64,000 bases of DNA from DASPLX01 sp035627375 (GCA_035627375.1 DASPLX010000069.1:1-64000), one strand, 5' to 3'. Numbered from the stretch's first letter, positions 47,337 to 56,829 are shown. Notes: generated by a model from the sequence alone, not told the origin. Program-made: numbers and translations.

Positions 47337-48077
47337 ATGAAAATTCTGATCAGCAACGACGACGGCTACCTCGCGCCGGGTATCAATGCGTTGGCCGAGG
47401 CGCTCGCGCCGATTGCCGAGATCGTAGTGGTGGCGCCCGACAGCAATCGTTCCGGCAGTTCCAATTCCCTGACGCTCGATCGGCCGCTTTCGGTGCAGCG
47501 AGCGGCCAACGGCTTCTATTTCGTGAACGGTACGCCCTCCGATTGCGTCCATATCGCCCTGACCGGAGTGTTGCAGTTCCGGCCAGATCTCGTCGTTTCC
47601 GGGATCAATCAAGGGCAGAACATGGGCGACGATACGCTTTATTCCGGCACGGTCGCCGCTGCGACGGAAGGCTTTCTGTTCGGGATTCCGGCCATCGCAT
47701 TTTCGCAAGTCCAGCACGGCTGGGCGCATATCGACTCGGCGGCGAGGGTCGCGCGCGAGATCGTCGAACGCCGTTTCGACGAATTGCAGTCGCCGTATCT
47801 GCTCAATGTGAATATCCCGAACCTGCCGTACGAGGAATTGAAGCCCGCGCGGGCCACGCGCTTGGGAAAACGGCATGAATCCGAGCCCGTGATTCGCACC
47901 CGAGATCCCCATGGCCGCGAAATTTTCTGGATAGGCCCGGTCGGCAAGGCGAAGGATGCCGGCGAAGGAACCGACTTCCATGCGACGGCGAGCGGCCACG
48001 TTTCGATCACGCCGCTGCAGGTCGATTTGACGCATGCCGTGCAATTGAACGCACTGAAGGGCGCTCTCCATGACTGA
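47337..48077 (+). CDS. surE: 5'/3'-nucleotidase SurE
   Basis: A 246-residue SurE phosphatase acting on nucleoside monophosphates and polyphosphate in the stationary phase. The start MKILISNDDGY carries the metal-binding Asp pair; SGSSNSLT and GTPSDC follow, as do SGINQGQNMGDD. The start is certain from the family. It overlaps pcm by 8 bp (ATGACTGA). First gene of surE-pcm-nlpD-rpoS. Confidence 0.97.
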   Translation: MKILISNDDGYLAPGINALAEALAPIAEIVVVAPDSNRSGSSNSLTLDRPLSVQRAANGFYFVNGTPSDCVHIALTGVLQFRPDLVVSGINQGQNMGDDTLYSGTVAAATEGFLFGIPAIAFSQVQHGWAHIDSAARVAREIVERRFDELQSPYLLNVNIPNLPYEELKPARATRLGKRHESEPVIRTRDPHGREIFWIGPVGKAKDAGEGTDFHATASGHVSITPLQVDLTHAVQLNALKGALHD

Positions 48078-48936
48078 CAAAGGCAAGCGTTTTCCATTGA
48101 CATTGTCGTCGGTCGTCGAGAAGCAAACCCCGCAAAAGACGGCATCGATTGCCGGAGTCGCCACGCCGCAGACCGCGACCCGGAATGCCGTGCGCCACGG
48201 CGCGCCGGCGACGAAACCGCCGGCTTATGCCGGGCCGGCGCCATTGAAGAGCACGCCGGCCCCCGCTCCCGCGGTCGCCGAGCGTGGTGCGCCGCTGGTC
48301 TCCGACGCCGTGCGCAAGGCCATGGTCGCGCGCGTCGCCAAGCAAGGCGTCCAGGATGCGACGGTCCTGGCGGCGATGGAAGCGGTGCCGCGCCATTTGT
48401 TCGTCGAGCCCGGTCTGGCGAGCCAGGCTTATATCGACGCTTCCTTACCGATCGGGCATCATCAGACGATTTCCCAGCCATATATCGTCGCGCGCATGAT
48501 CGAAGTCATGCGCAACAATCGCAATGCCGGCAAACTCGATCGCGTGCTGGAAATCGGCACCGGCTGCGGGTATCAGGCCGCCGTGCTGTCGCTGGTCGCC
48601 AAGGAGGTGTATTCGATCGAGCGGATCAAGCCTTTGCATGAGTTGGCGAAAGCGAACTTGCGTCCGATGCGTATTCCCAACATCCGATTGCACTACGGAG
48701 ATGGTATGCTTGGTTTCCCCCAAGTCGCCCCGTTCGACGGTATCATCTTGGCGGCCGCCGGTCTCGAAGTGCCGCAGACCTTGTTGGAGCAGATGGCGGT
48801 CGGCGGCCGGCTGGTCGCTCCGGTGGGCGCGCGCCACCAGGTGCTGCAACTGATCGAACGCGTCAGCGCATACGAATGGACGAGCGCGACGCTGGAAGAT
48901 TGTCACTTCGTGCCGCTGCGGCCCGGAACCGTGTGA
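48070..48936 (+). CDS. pcm: Protein-L-isoaspartate O-methyltransferase with N-terminal extension
   Basis: A 288-residue protein that methylates isoaspartyl residues for repair. The catalytic part starts near residue 75 (LVSDAVRKAMV) and shows PRHLFV, DASLPIGHHQTISQPY, the SAM site EIGTGCGYQAAVL and YGDGMLG. The first ~70 residues are a Pro/Ala/Thr-rich, probably disordered extension absent from the ~208-residue E. coli enzyme. Starts within surE, so the two are translationally coupled. Confidence 0.95.
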   Translation: MTDKGKRFPLTLSSVVEKQTPQKTASIAGVATPQTATRNAVRHGAPATKPPAYAGPAPLKSTPAPAPAVAERGAPLVSDAVRKAMVARVAKQGVQDATVLAAMEAVPRHLFVEPGLASQAYIDASLPIGHHQTISQPYIVARMIEVMRNNRNAGKLDRVLEIGTGCGYQAAVLSLVAKEVYSIERIKPLHELAKANLRPMRIPNIRLHYGDGMLGFPQVAPFDGIILAAAGLEVPQTLLEQMAVGGRLVAPVGARHQVLQLIERVSAYEWTSATLEDCHFVPLRPGTV

Positions 48937-48966
48937 TCCGCGCCGCGCGGCGGCAAGATTGATGTC

Positions 48967-49941
48967 ATGAGAATGAAGAAGATACACCTAGCATTGTTGA
49001 CCGTGTCGATCGGCGTGCTGGCCGCGTGTACCACCACGCATGCGCCGGCGCCGGTCGTCGACCGTACCCCGACTCCGCCCCCGTCCAAACCTGTCGAAGT
49101 CGCCAAGCCGGCGCCCAAGCCCGTATCCAAGCCGGTCGCCGACAGCCAGGGCTTCTATACCGTCCGCAAGGGCGATACCTTATTGCGTATCGCGCTGGAT
49201 TTCGGCCAGAACTATCGCGACCTGATCGCCTGGAACAACCTGTCGAATCCCAACGATATCAAGGTCGACCAGGTCCTGCGCGTGCTGCCGCCCGAACCGG
49301 CGAGTGCCGGCGTGCAGACCGGCAGCGTCGCTCCGCCCGGGGGCGTCGAAATCAAGCCGCAGCCGGCTGCGCCGAGCGCATCGGCTGTGGCGGCGCCACA
49401 TAAGACTACTCCGCGCGGCGATAAACGTGCATACTCCGAAGCTGCGCTTGCGGAGTTGCAGAAGGCGGAGCCGCCGGCGACGCCGGCAGCTCCTTCGGCG
49501 GCGGTCGCGAAGGCGGAGCCGCCGAAGCCGATCGACACCAAGCCGGCGGCGCCTTCGCCGGCCGGCGGCGATGAAGACGCGGTCGCATGGATCTGGCCTG
49601 CCGATGGAAAGGTGATCGGAACGTTCGATGACGGCCGGAAAGGCATCGATATCGCTGGACAGGCCGGGCAGCAGGTGCTCGCCGCCGGCGACGGCAAGGT
49701 CATGTACGCGGGCAGCGGCATTCGCGGCTATGGCAATCTTGTCATCGTGAAGCACACCAATACGCTGCTGTCGGCGTATGCGCACAACAAAACCATCCTC
49801 GTCAAGGAAGGTCAAACCGTGAGCAAGGGCCAGAAAATTGCAGAAATGGGCAGCTCGGATACCGATTCGGTAAAGCTCCACTTCGAGATCCGCCAACAGG
49901 GCAAGCCCGTCGACCCGTCGAAATTCCTGCCGAATCGCTAA
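48967..49941 (+). CDS. nlpD: NlpD-like LysM/LytM lipoprotein, amidase activator
   Basis: A 324-residue outer-membrane lipoprotein (lipobox LAAC, Cys21). It has a LysM peptidoglycan-binding domain (about 57-105; FYTVRKGDTLLRIA), a long Ala/Pro linker and a C-terminal LytM/M23 domain (about 205-324). The LytM domain begins GRKGIDIAG, with Lys where active M23 peptidases have the zinc His, so it is degenerate, as expected for an activator of a cell-wall amidase rather than a peptidase. Located 15 bp before rpoS as in most proteobacteria; rpoS promoters often lie inside nlpD. Confidence 0.95.
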   Translation: MRMKKIHLALLTVSIGVLAACTTTHAPAPVVDRTPTPPPSKPVEVAKPAPKPVSKPVADSQGFYTVRKGDTLLRIALDFGQNYRDLIAWNNLSNPNDIKVDQVLRVLPPEPASAGVQTGSVAPPGGVEIKPQPAAPSASAVAAPHKTTPRGDKRAYSEAALAELQKAEPPATPAAPSAAVAKAEPPKPIDTKPAAPSPAGGDEDAVAWIWPADGKVIGTFDDGRKGIDIAGQAGQQVLAAGDGKVMYAGSGIRGYGNLVIVKHTNTLLSAYAHNKTILVKEGQTVSKGQKIAEMGSSDTDSVKLHFEIRQQGKPVDPSKFLPNR

Positions 49942-49956
49942 CAGCCGGACCGCCAA

Positions 49957-50979
49957 ATGTCACGAACTCCTCTCGATCCGATCGATCAGGACCTCAATGC
50001 AGACGAGCTGTCCGCCGATGCGGCGCTCGACCAGGACGATGCCGCCAATGAAGTCGTCATCGACGATGTCGAGCAGGCCGAGGCGGAGGCGCCCGCGGTC
50101 GTCGAAGGCATCGATGAGCTGCACAAGGTGCTGGCGGCCGAACTGTCGACCGACACGACCCAGCATTACCTGAACCAGATCGGCGCGCGCCCATTGCTGT
50201 CGGCAGCCGAAGAGGTGCATTACGCGACGCTGGCCAAGCGCGGCGAATTCGAAGCGCGTCAGAAGATGATCGAGCACAATCTGCGGCTCGTCGTCTCGAT
50301 CGCCAAGCATTACATCAATCGCGGCGTCGTGCTGCTCGATCTGATCGAGGAGGGCAATCTCGGCTTGATGCGCGCGATCGACAAGTTCGAGCCCGAGCGC
50401 GGCTTCCGTTTCTCGACCTATGCGACCTGGTGGATCCGTCAAAGCATCGAGCGCGCCATCATGAACCAGGCGCGCACCGTGCGGCTGCCAGTGCACATGG
50501 TGCGCGAGCTGAACCAGATCCTGCGCGCCAAGTATCACCTCGAAGCGCAGCATCACGACGGCAAGGAGGCGAGCGCGGAAGATATCGCGCACCTGGTCGA
50601 CCGGCCGATCGAGGACGTCCAGGATATCCTGGCCTTGTCCGAACATGCGACTTCTCTCGATGCCCCGCTCGACAACGATCCCCAGGCCAGCCTGATGGAC
50701 ATGCTGCCGGGCGATCTGGAAGACGGCCCCGATTCCCGCGCCGAGCAGCACGAGATGACGATACTCGTCCGCGACTGGCTGAAGAAGCTGCCGGACAAGC
50801 AGCGCCTGGTGATCACCCGCCGCTTCGGCCTCGACAACGACGATCCGGCGACGCTGGAGCAATTGGCGGCGGAGATGAATGTCACGCGCGAGCGGGTGCG
50901 CCAGATCCAGCAGGAAGCGCTGGTCAAACTCAAGCGCGCTCTCACCGCGCGCGGGGTGGGCAAGGACGCCCTGTTATGA
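49957..50979 (+). CDS. rpoS: RNA polymerase sigma factor RpoS
   Basis: A 340-residue sigma-70 family factor of the stationary-phase type. It has an acidic N-terminal region (1 to about 50), region 1.2 (TTQHYLNQIG), region 2 (NLRLVVSIAKHY, IEEGNLGLMRAI, FSTYATWWIRQSIERAI), region 3 and a region-4 helix-turn-helix (TLEQLAAEMNVTRERVRQIQ). It lacks the large non-conserved insert of RpoD. Directs transcription of general stress genes. Confidence 0.97.
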   Translation: MSRTPLDPIDQDLNADELSADAALDQDDAANEVVIDDVEQAEAEAPAVVEGIDELHKVLAAELSTDTTQHYLNQIGARPLLSAAEEVHYATLAKRGEFEARQKMIEHNLRLVVSIAKHYINRGVVLLDLIEEGNLGLMRAIDKFEPERGFRFSTYATWWIRQSIERAIMNQARTVRLPVHMVRELNQILRAKYHLEAQHHDGKEASAEDIAHLVDRPIEDVQDILALSEHATSLDAPLDNDPQASLMDMLPGDLEDGPDSRAEQHEMTILVRDWLKKLPDKQRLVITRRFGLDNDDPATLEQLAAEMNVTRERVRQIQQEALVKLKRALTARGVGKDALL

Positions 50980-51079
50980 TTCCGGTTGTCCGGAGCTGAG
51001 AAGCCGGCAGTCGTCCTTTTCAGCGATTTCAAGTTCTTTCATCCCGGCGCACGGACCGGGATCTCAGCGATTTATCCCT

Positions 51080-52420
51080 ATGCAGCAAAATATTATCGAA
51101 ATCGAATCCCTCGACATGGAGGCCCGCGGCGTCGGCCATCTGCAGAACGAGGACGGTACCCAGGGCAAGGTGATTTTTGTCGAGGGCGCGCTGCCGGGGG
51201 AGCGCGTCGGCTTCGAGTCGTTCCGCCGCAAACCGAAATGGGAAGCGGCGACGATGAAGGAATTGCATCGCGAGTCCGCCTTGCGCGTGAAGCCGAAATG
51301 CGCGTATTTCGGCCATTGCGGCGGCTGTGCCATGCAGCACTTGGAGCCGTCGGCCCAGGTCGCCATCAAGCAGCGGGTGTTGGAAGACAATCTCAAGCAT
51401 ATCGGCAAGGTCGCTCCGGAGCGGATGATGCGGCCGGTCTATGGCCCGACCTGGGGTTATCGATATCGCGCGCGCCTATCGGTCCGCTTCGTGCGCAAGA
51501 AAGATGCCGTGCTGGTCGGTTTTCACGAGTGTAAATCCTCGTTCGTGGCCGACATGAAATCCTGCGAGATTCTTCCCCCGCACGTATCGGCGATGCTGGT
51601 GCCGTTGCGCGGACTGGTCGCATCGCTCTCGATCATGGAACAGATGCCGCAGATTGAATTGGCGGTCGGCGAAGACGTGACGGCGCTCGTGCTGCGCATC
51701 CTTGCTCCGCTCACACCGGATGATGAGGTGAAGCTCAAGTCCTTTGCCGATCAATACGGGGTGCAATGGTGGCTGCAGACCAAGGGGCCGGACACGGTCC
51801 AATGCTATTATCCGGCCGATAAGCCGCTCTACTATGCCTTGCCGGAATTCGGTATCCGGATGCCGTTCAAGCCCACTGATTTCACCCAGGTTAATCACCA
51901 GATCAATCGCGTGCTGGTTTCCAAGGCACTGCATCTGCTCGATGTTCAATCCGGCGAGCGGGTCGCCGATTTGTTCTGTGGCCTCGGCAATTTCACATTG
52001 CCGCTGGCCACCCAGGCGCGCGAGGTGGTCGGCATCGAGGGTAGCACCGTGCTGACCGATCGCGCCCTGGCGAATGCGCGCGAAAATGGGGTGGCGCACA
52101 AGACCAGCTTCTATTGCCGCAATCTGTTCGAGGCGAAGACGGAAGACTTCATCGCGCTCGGCAAGTTCGACCGCATGCTGATCGATCCGCCGCGCGAGGG
52201 CGCGATGGAAGTGTGCCTGGCATTGGCCGGCCTCGGCGATACGCATCCGGAACTGAAGCCGAAGCGGATCGTTTATGTCTCCTGCAACCCGTCAACCTTG
52301 GCGCGGGATGCCGCGGTGCTTGTCAGTCAGGCGGGTTACGTGCTGAAGCAGGCGGGCGTGGTCAACATGTTCCCGCATACGGCGCATGTCGAATCGATCG
52401 GCGTATTCGAACTGGCTTGA
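51080..52420 (+). CDS. rlmD: 23S rRNA (uracil-1939-C5)-methyltransferase RlmD
   Basis: A 446-residue SAM-dependent RNA methyltransferase. A TRAM domain (about 1-60) is followed by iron-sulfur cysteines (KCAYFGHCGGC) and the methyltransferase core, with FCGLGNFTLPLA for SAM and the catalytic Cys in YVSCNPSTLARD. The start at 51080 (MQQNIIEIE) was chosen on the TRAM domain; the frame is open upstream into rpoS. Convergent with the Bax inhibitor-type gene. Confidence 0.95.
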   Translation: MQQNIIEIESLDMEARGVGHLQNEDGTQGKVIFVEGALPGERVGFESFRRKPKWEAATMKELHRESALRVKPKCAYFGHCGGCAMQHLEPSAQVAIKQRVLEDNLKHIGKVAPERMMRPVYGPTWGYRYRARLSVRFVRKKDAVLVGFHECKSSFVADMKSCEILPPHVSAMLVPLRGLVASLSIMEQMPQIELAVGEDVTALVLRILAPLTPDDEVKLKSFADQYGVQWWLQTKGPDTVQCYYPADKPLYYALPEFGIRMPFKPTDFTQVNHQINRVLVSKALHLLDVQSGERVADLFCGLGNFTLPLATQAREVVGIEGSTVLTDRALANARENGVAHKTSFYCRNLFEAKTEDFIALGKFDRMLIDPPREGAMEVCLALAGLGDTHPELKPKRIVYVSCNPSTLARDAAVLVSQAGYVLKQAGVVNMFPHTAHVESIGVFELA

Positions 52421-52437
52421 TTGCCTTGCGGGGCAAT

Positions 52438-52464
52438 AAAAAAGCCGGCCCCGAGGCCGGCTTT
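52438..52464 (-). terminator. Terminator between rlmD and the Bax inhibitor-1 family gene
   Basis: AAAGCCGGCC/GGCCGGCTTT is a 10-bp stem with a 4-nt loop. On the - strand it is followed by a T-rich run, so it mainly ends the - strand gene; the symmetric stem may also stop rlmD transcription. Confidence 0.85.
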
Positions 52465-52482
52465 GCGTTTGCGTGACTGATC

Positions 52483-53175
52483 TTAGTCGCGCTCGCCGCC
52501 GAAGATGCCAAGCAGCGACAGCAGGTTGGCGAAAATATTGTAAAGATCGAGATAGATTGCCAGCGTCGCTGTGATGTAGTTGGTTTCGCCGCCGTTCACG
52601 ACTTGCTGGACGTCATACAGGATGTAGGCGGAGAAAATCGCGATCGCAAGAACCGAGATGGCCAAGTAGAGCGCCGGCAATTGCAGGAACACGTTGGCCA
52701 AACCCGCCAGCAGGATCACCAGCACGCCGGCGAACAGCCATTTTCCGAGACCGGAGAAGTCGCGTTTGGACACGGTGGCGATGCTGGCCATGACGGCGAA
52801 AATCGTCGCTGTGCCGCCGAATGCCGTCATGATGAGTGTGCCGCCGTTGGAGAAGCCGAGTACATGGCCGATCAGGCGCGACAGCATCAAGCCCATGAAA
52901 AAAGTGAATCCAAGCAGAACGGCGATGCCGGCGGCGGAGTGCTTGGTTTTCTCGATTGCATAGAAAAACCCGAAAGCGATCGCCAGGAAGGCGATGAATC
53001 CGATCAACGGACTGCCGGAGAAAAAGCTGAACTGGAATTGCACGCCCAGCCAGGCGCCAAGTACGGTCGGGATCATCGACAGCGCCAACAACCAATAGGT
53101 ATTGCGCAGCACGCGATTCCGCACTACCAGCGCTTCGCCCGACGCCGTGTAGATTTGTTGCAGATTGCGGTCCAT
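52483..53175 (-). CDS. Bax inhibitor-1 / YccA family membrane protein
   Basis: A 230-residue protein with seven predicted membrane segments and the family features: a short cytosolic N terminus, MTAFGGTATIFA, and a C-terminal half with YILYDVQQV (conserved Asp) and ALAIYLDLYNIFANLL-like LAIYLDLYNIF. Family members (YccA, YbhL, TMBIM) are calcium leak channels or modulators of FtsH. The start at 53175 has an AGGAGG ribosome site. Confidence 0.92.
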   Translation of the reverse strand: MDRNLQQIYTASGEALVVRNRVLRNTYWLLALSMIPTVLGAWLGVQFQFSFFSGSPLIGFIAFLAIAFGFFYAIEKTKHSAAGIAVLLGFTFFMGLMLSRLIGHVLGFSNGGTLIMTAFGGTATIFAVMASIATVSKRDFSGLGKWLFAGVLVILLAGLANVFLQLPALYLAISVLAIAIFSAYILYDVQQVVNGGETNYITATLAIYLDLYNIFANLLSLLGIFGGERD

Positions 53176-53328
53176 ATTGCCTCCTGTATAAGATTTCAAG
53201 CCTAGTAGAGCATAGCACGGCTGCTTGCGTCTCACCATCGTAGACAGTGTTGAAACTTCCTAATTCAGCGTGCGACCCGTTTTACAGCGCCATGTGCCTC
53301 TATGCAATCCCATATATAAGGGGTTTCG

Positions 53329-53337
53329 TGCTAAAAT
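53329..53337 (+). promoter_or_regulatory. Extended -10 promoter candidate of ndk
   Basis: TGCTAAAAT is an extended -10 (TGnTAAAAT) about 64 bp before the ndk ATG, in an AT-rich part of the 225-bp gap shared with the divergent Bax inhibitor-type gene. No clear -35. Confidence 0.4.
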
Positions 53338-53400
53338 TAAAGGTTAGTTGATTTCTCAATTATTAATCTTAACCCTTTCTTTTTATTGGAGTTTTTACAG

Positions 53401-53826
53401 ATGGCAATCGAGCGCACCCTGTCGATCATCAAGCCCGACGCAGTCGCCAAGAACGTAATCGGTCAGATTTATACCCGTTTTGAAAACGCTGGCCTCAAAA
53501 TCGTCGCGGCTCGCATGGCGCAATTGTCTCGCGCCGAGGCGGAAGGCTTCTATGCCGTGCACCGTGAGCGTCCGTTCTTCAAGGATCTGGTCGACTTCAT
53601 GGTCTCCGGCCCGGTCATGATCCAGGTTCTGGAGGGCGAGAGCGCGATTGCCAAGAACCGCGAACTGATGGGCGCCACCGATCCGAAGAAAGCCGAGAAG
53701 GGCACCATCCGCGCCGATTTCGCCGATTCGATCGATGCGAATGCCGTGCATGGTTCGGATGCTCCTGAAACCGCCAATGTCGAAATTGCTTATTTCTTCC
53801 CGGCATTGAACGTTTATTCGCGTTAA
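53401..53826 (+). CDS. ndk: Nucleoside diphosphate kinase
   Basis: A 141-residue kinase balancing nucleoside triphosphate pools. The start MAIERTLSIIKPDAV is characteristic, and the phospho-acceptor is His117 in NAVHGSD. Opens the block that runs through rlmN, the usual betaproteobacterial order. Confidence 0.98.
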   Translation: MAIERTLSIIKPDAVAKNVIGQIYTRFENAGLKIVAARMAQLSRAEAEGFYAVHRERPFFKDLVDFMVSGPVMIQVLEGESAIAKNRELMGATDPKKAEKGTIRADFADSIDANAVHGSDAPETANVEIAYFFPALNVYSR

Positions 53827-53887
53827 TTCTTTCTTTGAGGGCAGAGCGGGCGCTTCTGCCCTCGAGCGAAATTTCCACAATGCAAGT

Positions 53888-55057
53888 ATGACTGCTCTCA
53901 CCAATCTGCTGGACCTCGATCCCGTGCAACTTGCCGCTTGGTGCGGCGAGTTGGGTGAGAAGCCGTTTCGCGCCAAGCAATTGCAGCGCTGGATACATCA
54001 ATTCGGCGTCAGCGATTTCGATGCCATGACCGATCTCGCGAAATCGTTTCGCAAAAAACTGAAAGCGCGCGCAATCATTGCCGCGCCGCAACCGATCAGC
54101 GACCATACGTCGTCCGACGGCACACGCAAGTGGCTGGTGGATGTCGGTAACGGCAACGCTGTCGAGACGGTATTCATCCCCGAGGAGAATCGCGGCACGC
54201 TGTGCATTTCCACGCAAGCGGGCTGTGCCGTCAATTGCCGTTTCTGTTCGACCGGCAAGCAAGGTTTCAACCGCAATCTGACTGTCGGTGAAATCATCGG
54301 CCAACTTTGGATGGCCGAATTCGAGTTGCGCAAGACCAAGGGTGTCGAGTCGGGGCCGAAGGGCGAGCGCCAGATCACGAATGTCGTGATGATGGGTATG
54401 GGCGAGCCGCTTCTGAATTTCGATCCGACCGTCACCGCATTGAAGCTGATGCTCGACGATAACGCGTACGGCCTGTCGCGTCGCCGTGTGACGCTGTCGA
54501 CATCTGGCGTCGTGCCGATGATGGACAAGCTTGCGCTGGAATGCCCGGTCGCTCTTGCTGTGTCCGTGCATGCCTCGAACGATGCGCTGCGCGACGGCCT
54601 GGTGCCTCTTAATAAGAAATATCCGCTCGCGGAACTCATGGCGGCGTGCAAACGCTATCTCGAGTACGCGCCCCGCGATTTCATCACGTTTGAATATTGC
54701 ATGCTCGACGGCGTCAACGATACCGATCAACATGCCCGCGAACTCGTGGCGCTGGTGCAGAATCCAGCCAATCCGGTGCCCTGCAAATTCAACCTGATTC
54801 CTTTCAACCCGTTCCCCGAATCCGGGCTGAAGCGTTCCAACAATGTCCGTATCAAGGCGTTCGCCCAGGTTCTGATGGATGCCGGCATCGTGACCACGAT
54901 TCGCAAGACGCGCGGCGACGATATCGATGCCGCTTGCGGTCAGCTGGCCGGCGAAGTACAGGATCGCACCCGCGTGCAGGAACGGATGCAGAAAATGGCG
55001 GAATACCAAAAGAAATTCGGCAAGGATTTTGGCCGCATCGTGGAGATCCCTTCGTGA
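53888..55057 (+). CDS. rlmN: 23S rRNA (A2503-C2) / tRNA (A37-C2) methyltransferase RlmN
   Basis: A 389-residue radical-SAM methyltransferase. The cluster motif CAVNCRFC gives Cys113, Cys117 and Cys120; MMGMGEPLLNFD is the SAM segment and CMLDGVND precedes the C-terminal region. Its TGA overlaps a GTG (GTGA) at the beginning of the pilW frame. Confidence 0.97.
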   Translation: MTALTNLLDLDPVQLAAWCGELGEKPFRAKQLQRWIHQFGVSDFDAMTDLAKSFRKKLKARAIIAAPQPISDHTSSDGTRKWLVDVGNGNAVETVFIPEENRGTLCISTQAGCAVNCRFCSTGKQGFNRNLTVGEIIGQLWMAEFELRKTKGVESGPKGERQITNVVMMGMGEPLLNFDPTVTALKLMLDDNAYGLSRRRVTLSTSGVVPMMDKLALECPVALAVSVHASNDALRDGLVPLNKKYPLAELMAACKRYLEYAPRDFITFEYCMLDGVNDTDQHARELVALVQNPANPVPCKFNLIPFNPFPESGLKRSNNVRIKAFAQVLMDAGIVTTIRKTRGDDIDAACGQLAGEVQDRTRVQERMQKMAEYQKKFGKDFGRIVEIPS

Positions 55058-55059
55058 CG

Positions 55060-55845
55060 ATGAAGTTGAATTCTCTGTTGGCGATCCTGGTCGCCGCGAT
55101 TGCTTTGCTATCCGGTTGTGCGGCGACCAGCGGCCCGCAGGGCGAATTGCCGACCAGTTCCGATCAGACCGATAGTCAAAAGCGCGCTCGCATACGCTTG
55201 CAACTTGCCGTCGGCTATTACGAGCAGCGCCAATATCCGGTTGCGCTGGATGAGATCAAGCAGGCGTTGCTGGCTGATCCGAACCTGGCCGATGCGTATG
55301 GTGTGCGCGCCCTGATCTACATGGATATGGGCGAGGCGCGCCTGGCTGACGAGAATTTCCAGCAAGCGATGCGGCTCAATCCCTACAATCCGGATCTCAG
55401 CAATAACTACGGCTGGTTCCTATGCCAGAACGGGCGGATGCAGGAATCGATCCAGCATTTCGAGAGCGCCTTGAAGAACCGCTCTTATCAGTCGCCGGCG
55501 AAGGCGCTCAATAATGCCGGCGTGTGCAGCCTGAAGCTGAAGGACACGGCGGCGGCGGAACGCTATTTTGCCCGCGCCTTTCAGCAGGATCCCGGCAATC
55601 CTGGCGTCAATGCCAATCTCGCGAGGGTGCATTATGAGCGCCGCGATTACGAGCGCGCCCGTTTCTACATCAACCGCGTGATCAAGGCGGACGTTGCGAC
55701 GGCGGATGTGCTTTGGCTTGCGATCAAGATAGAGCGCAAGCTCGGCGATCGTGCCGCTGAAACCAGTCTGGCGACGCAATTGCGCCGCCGTCATCCCAAC
55801 TCTGCGGAATTCGTCTTTTACCAGCGCGGGGCGTTCGATGAATGA
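55060..55845 (+). CDS. pilW: Type IV pilus biogenesis/stability lipoprotein PilW (PilF)
   Basis: A 261-residue TPR lipoprotein (lipobox LSGC, Cys20) that pilots secretin assembly in type IV pilus systems. Several tetratricopeptide repeats run from about residue 45 to 230 (QLAVGYYEQRQYPVALDEIK, NNYGWFLCQNGRMQES, ALNNAGVCSLKLKDTAAAER). ATG 55060 is used; a GTG two codons earlier overlapping the rlmN stop is equally possible. Its end overlaps rodZ. Confidence 0.92.
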   Translation: MKLNSLLAILVAAIALLSGCAATSGPQGELPTSSDQTDSQKRARIRLQLAVGYYEQRQYPVALDEIKQALLADPNLADAYGVRALIYMDMGEARLADENFQQAMRLNPYNPDLSNNYGWFLCQNGRMQESIQHFESALKNRSYQSPAKALNNAGVCSLKLKDTAAAERYFARAFQQDPGNPGVNANLARVHYERRDYERARFYINRVIKADVATADVLWLAIKIERKLGDRAAETSLATQLRRRHPNSAEFVFYQRGAFDE

Positions 55846-56821
55846 CTCATCCATGAATCACGCGACGCCCGGAGGCGACGAGCAGCAACGGCCGGCGGAA
55901 ACGCCGCAAGCGCCGGAGCGGCAAGAACCAGGTTCGCAGCCGAGCGTCGGCGCTCAACTTGCCGCCCAGCGTGAAATGCGCAAGTGGACGGTGGAGCAAG
56001 TCGCCAGCCAGTTGAACCTGGCGCCGCGCCAGATCCAGGCGCTGGAACAGGATAACTTCGATGCGCTGCCCGGCATGGCCAGCGTGCGCGGTTTCATCCG
56101 CGCCTATGCGAAGCTGCTCAAGATGGATGCGGCGCCCCTGATCGCCATGCTGACGACGGAAAGCGCCGCGCCTCCGATCGAACCCTTGCACTCGCGGCGT
56201 CCGCTTGCGCCGCCGTTCTCGGATGCGAAATATCTGCCCTCCGCCGGCAAGGGCGCGGCGCCGGCGAAGCCGATACTGCTTGCGGTCGCCATCCTCTTGT
56301 TATTGGCCGGGGCCACGGTGGCATATCACTTCGGTTGGCTGCAGATGCCGACGTTGTCGGACGTCGCTCCCGATCATTCTCCGGCCGCTTCGGCGGATGC
56401 CGAGCCGGCGACTTCGGCTGCGCCCGCGCAGGAAACGAACGCGGCGGCGGGTACGCAGGCAGCGCCTGCCGCGGATGCTCCGCCGGTCGTCTCCGGGGCG
56501 GGCGCTCCCGTTGCGGAGGCCGCGACGCCGGCGGCGGCGACTGCTGCGCCAGCGGCCGCGGATGGCAAGAATGCCTTCGTGCTCACCATGCGCGAAGAAT
56601 CCTGGTTGGAGATCCGGCGCCTCGGCGAAGCTGCGCCAGGCACGAGCAATGTCTTGTTGTCCCGCCTCGAAAAGGCCGGATCGGTCGAAACCTTCGAAGT
56701 GACCGAACCGGTGGTCGTCACGATCGGCAACGTGGGCGGAGTCGAGGCGACTTTTCGCGGCCAGCCGCTCGATTTGAAAGCCGGCGCCAAGAGCAACGTG
56801 GTCCGCTTGACCCTGAAATAG
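55838..56821 (+). CDS. rodZ: RodZ-like helix-turn-helix membrane protein
   Basis: A 327-residue protein. After a disordered N terminus there is a cytosolic helix-turn-helix (about 36-105; VGAQLAAQREMRKWTVEQVA), a membrane segment near 148-168, a long Ala/Pro-rich periplasmic linker and a C-terminal DUF4115 beta domain (about 250-327; LTMREESWLEIR). This is the RodZ layout, a cell-shape protein that binds MreB. ATG 55838 overlaps the pilW stop by 8 bp. Confidence 0.9.
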   Translation: MNDSSMNHATPGGDEQQRPAETPQAPERQEPGSQPSVGAQLAAQREMRKWTVEQVASQLNLAPRQIQALEQDNFDALPGMASVRGFIRAYAKLLKMDAAPLIAMLTTESAAPPIEPLHSRRPLAPPFSDAKYLPSAGKGAAPAKPILLAVAILLLLAGATVAYHFGWLQMPTLSDVAPDHSPAASADAEPATSAAPAQETNAAAGTQAAPAADAPPVVSGAGAPVAEAATPAAATAAPAAADGKNAFVLTMREESWLEIRRLGEAAPGTSNVLLSRLEKAGSVETFEVTEPVVVTIGNVGGVEATFRGQPLDLKAGAKSNVVRLTLK

Positions 56822-56829
56822 AGTTTTTC

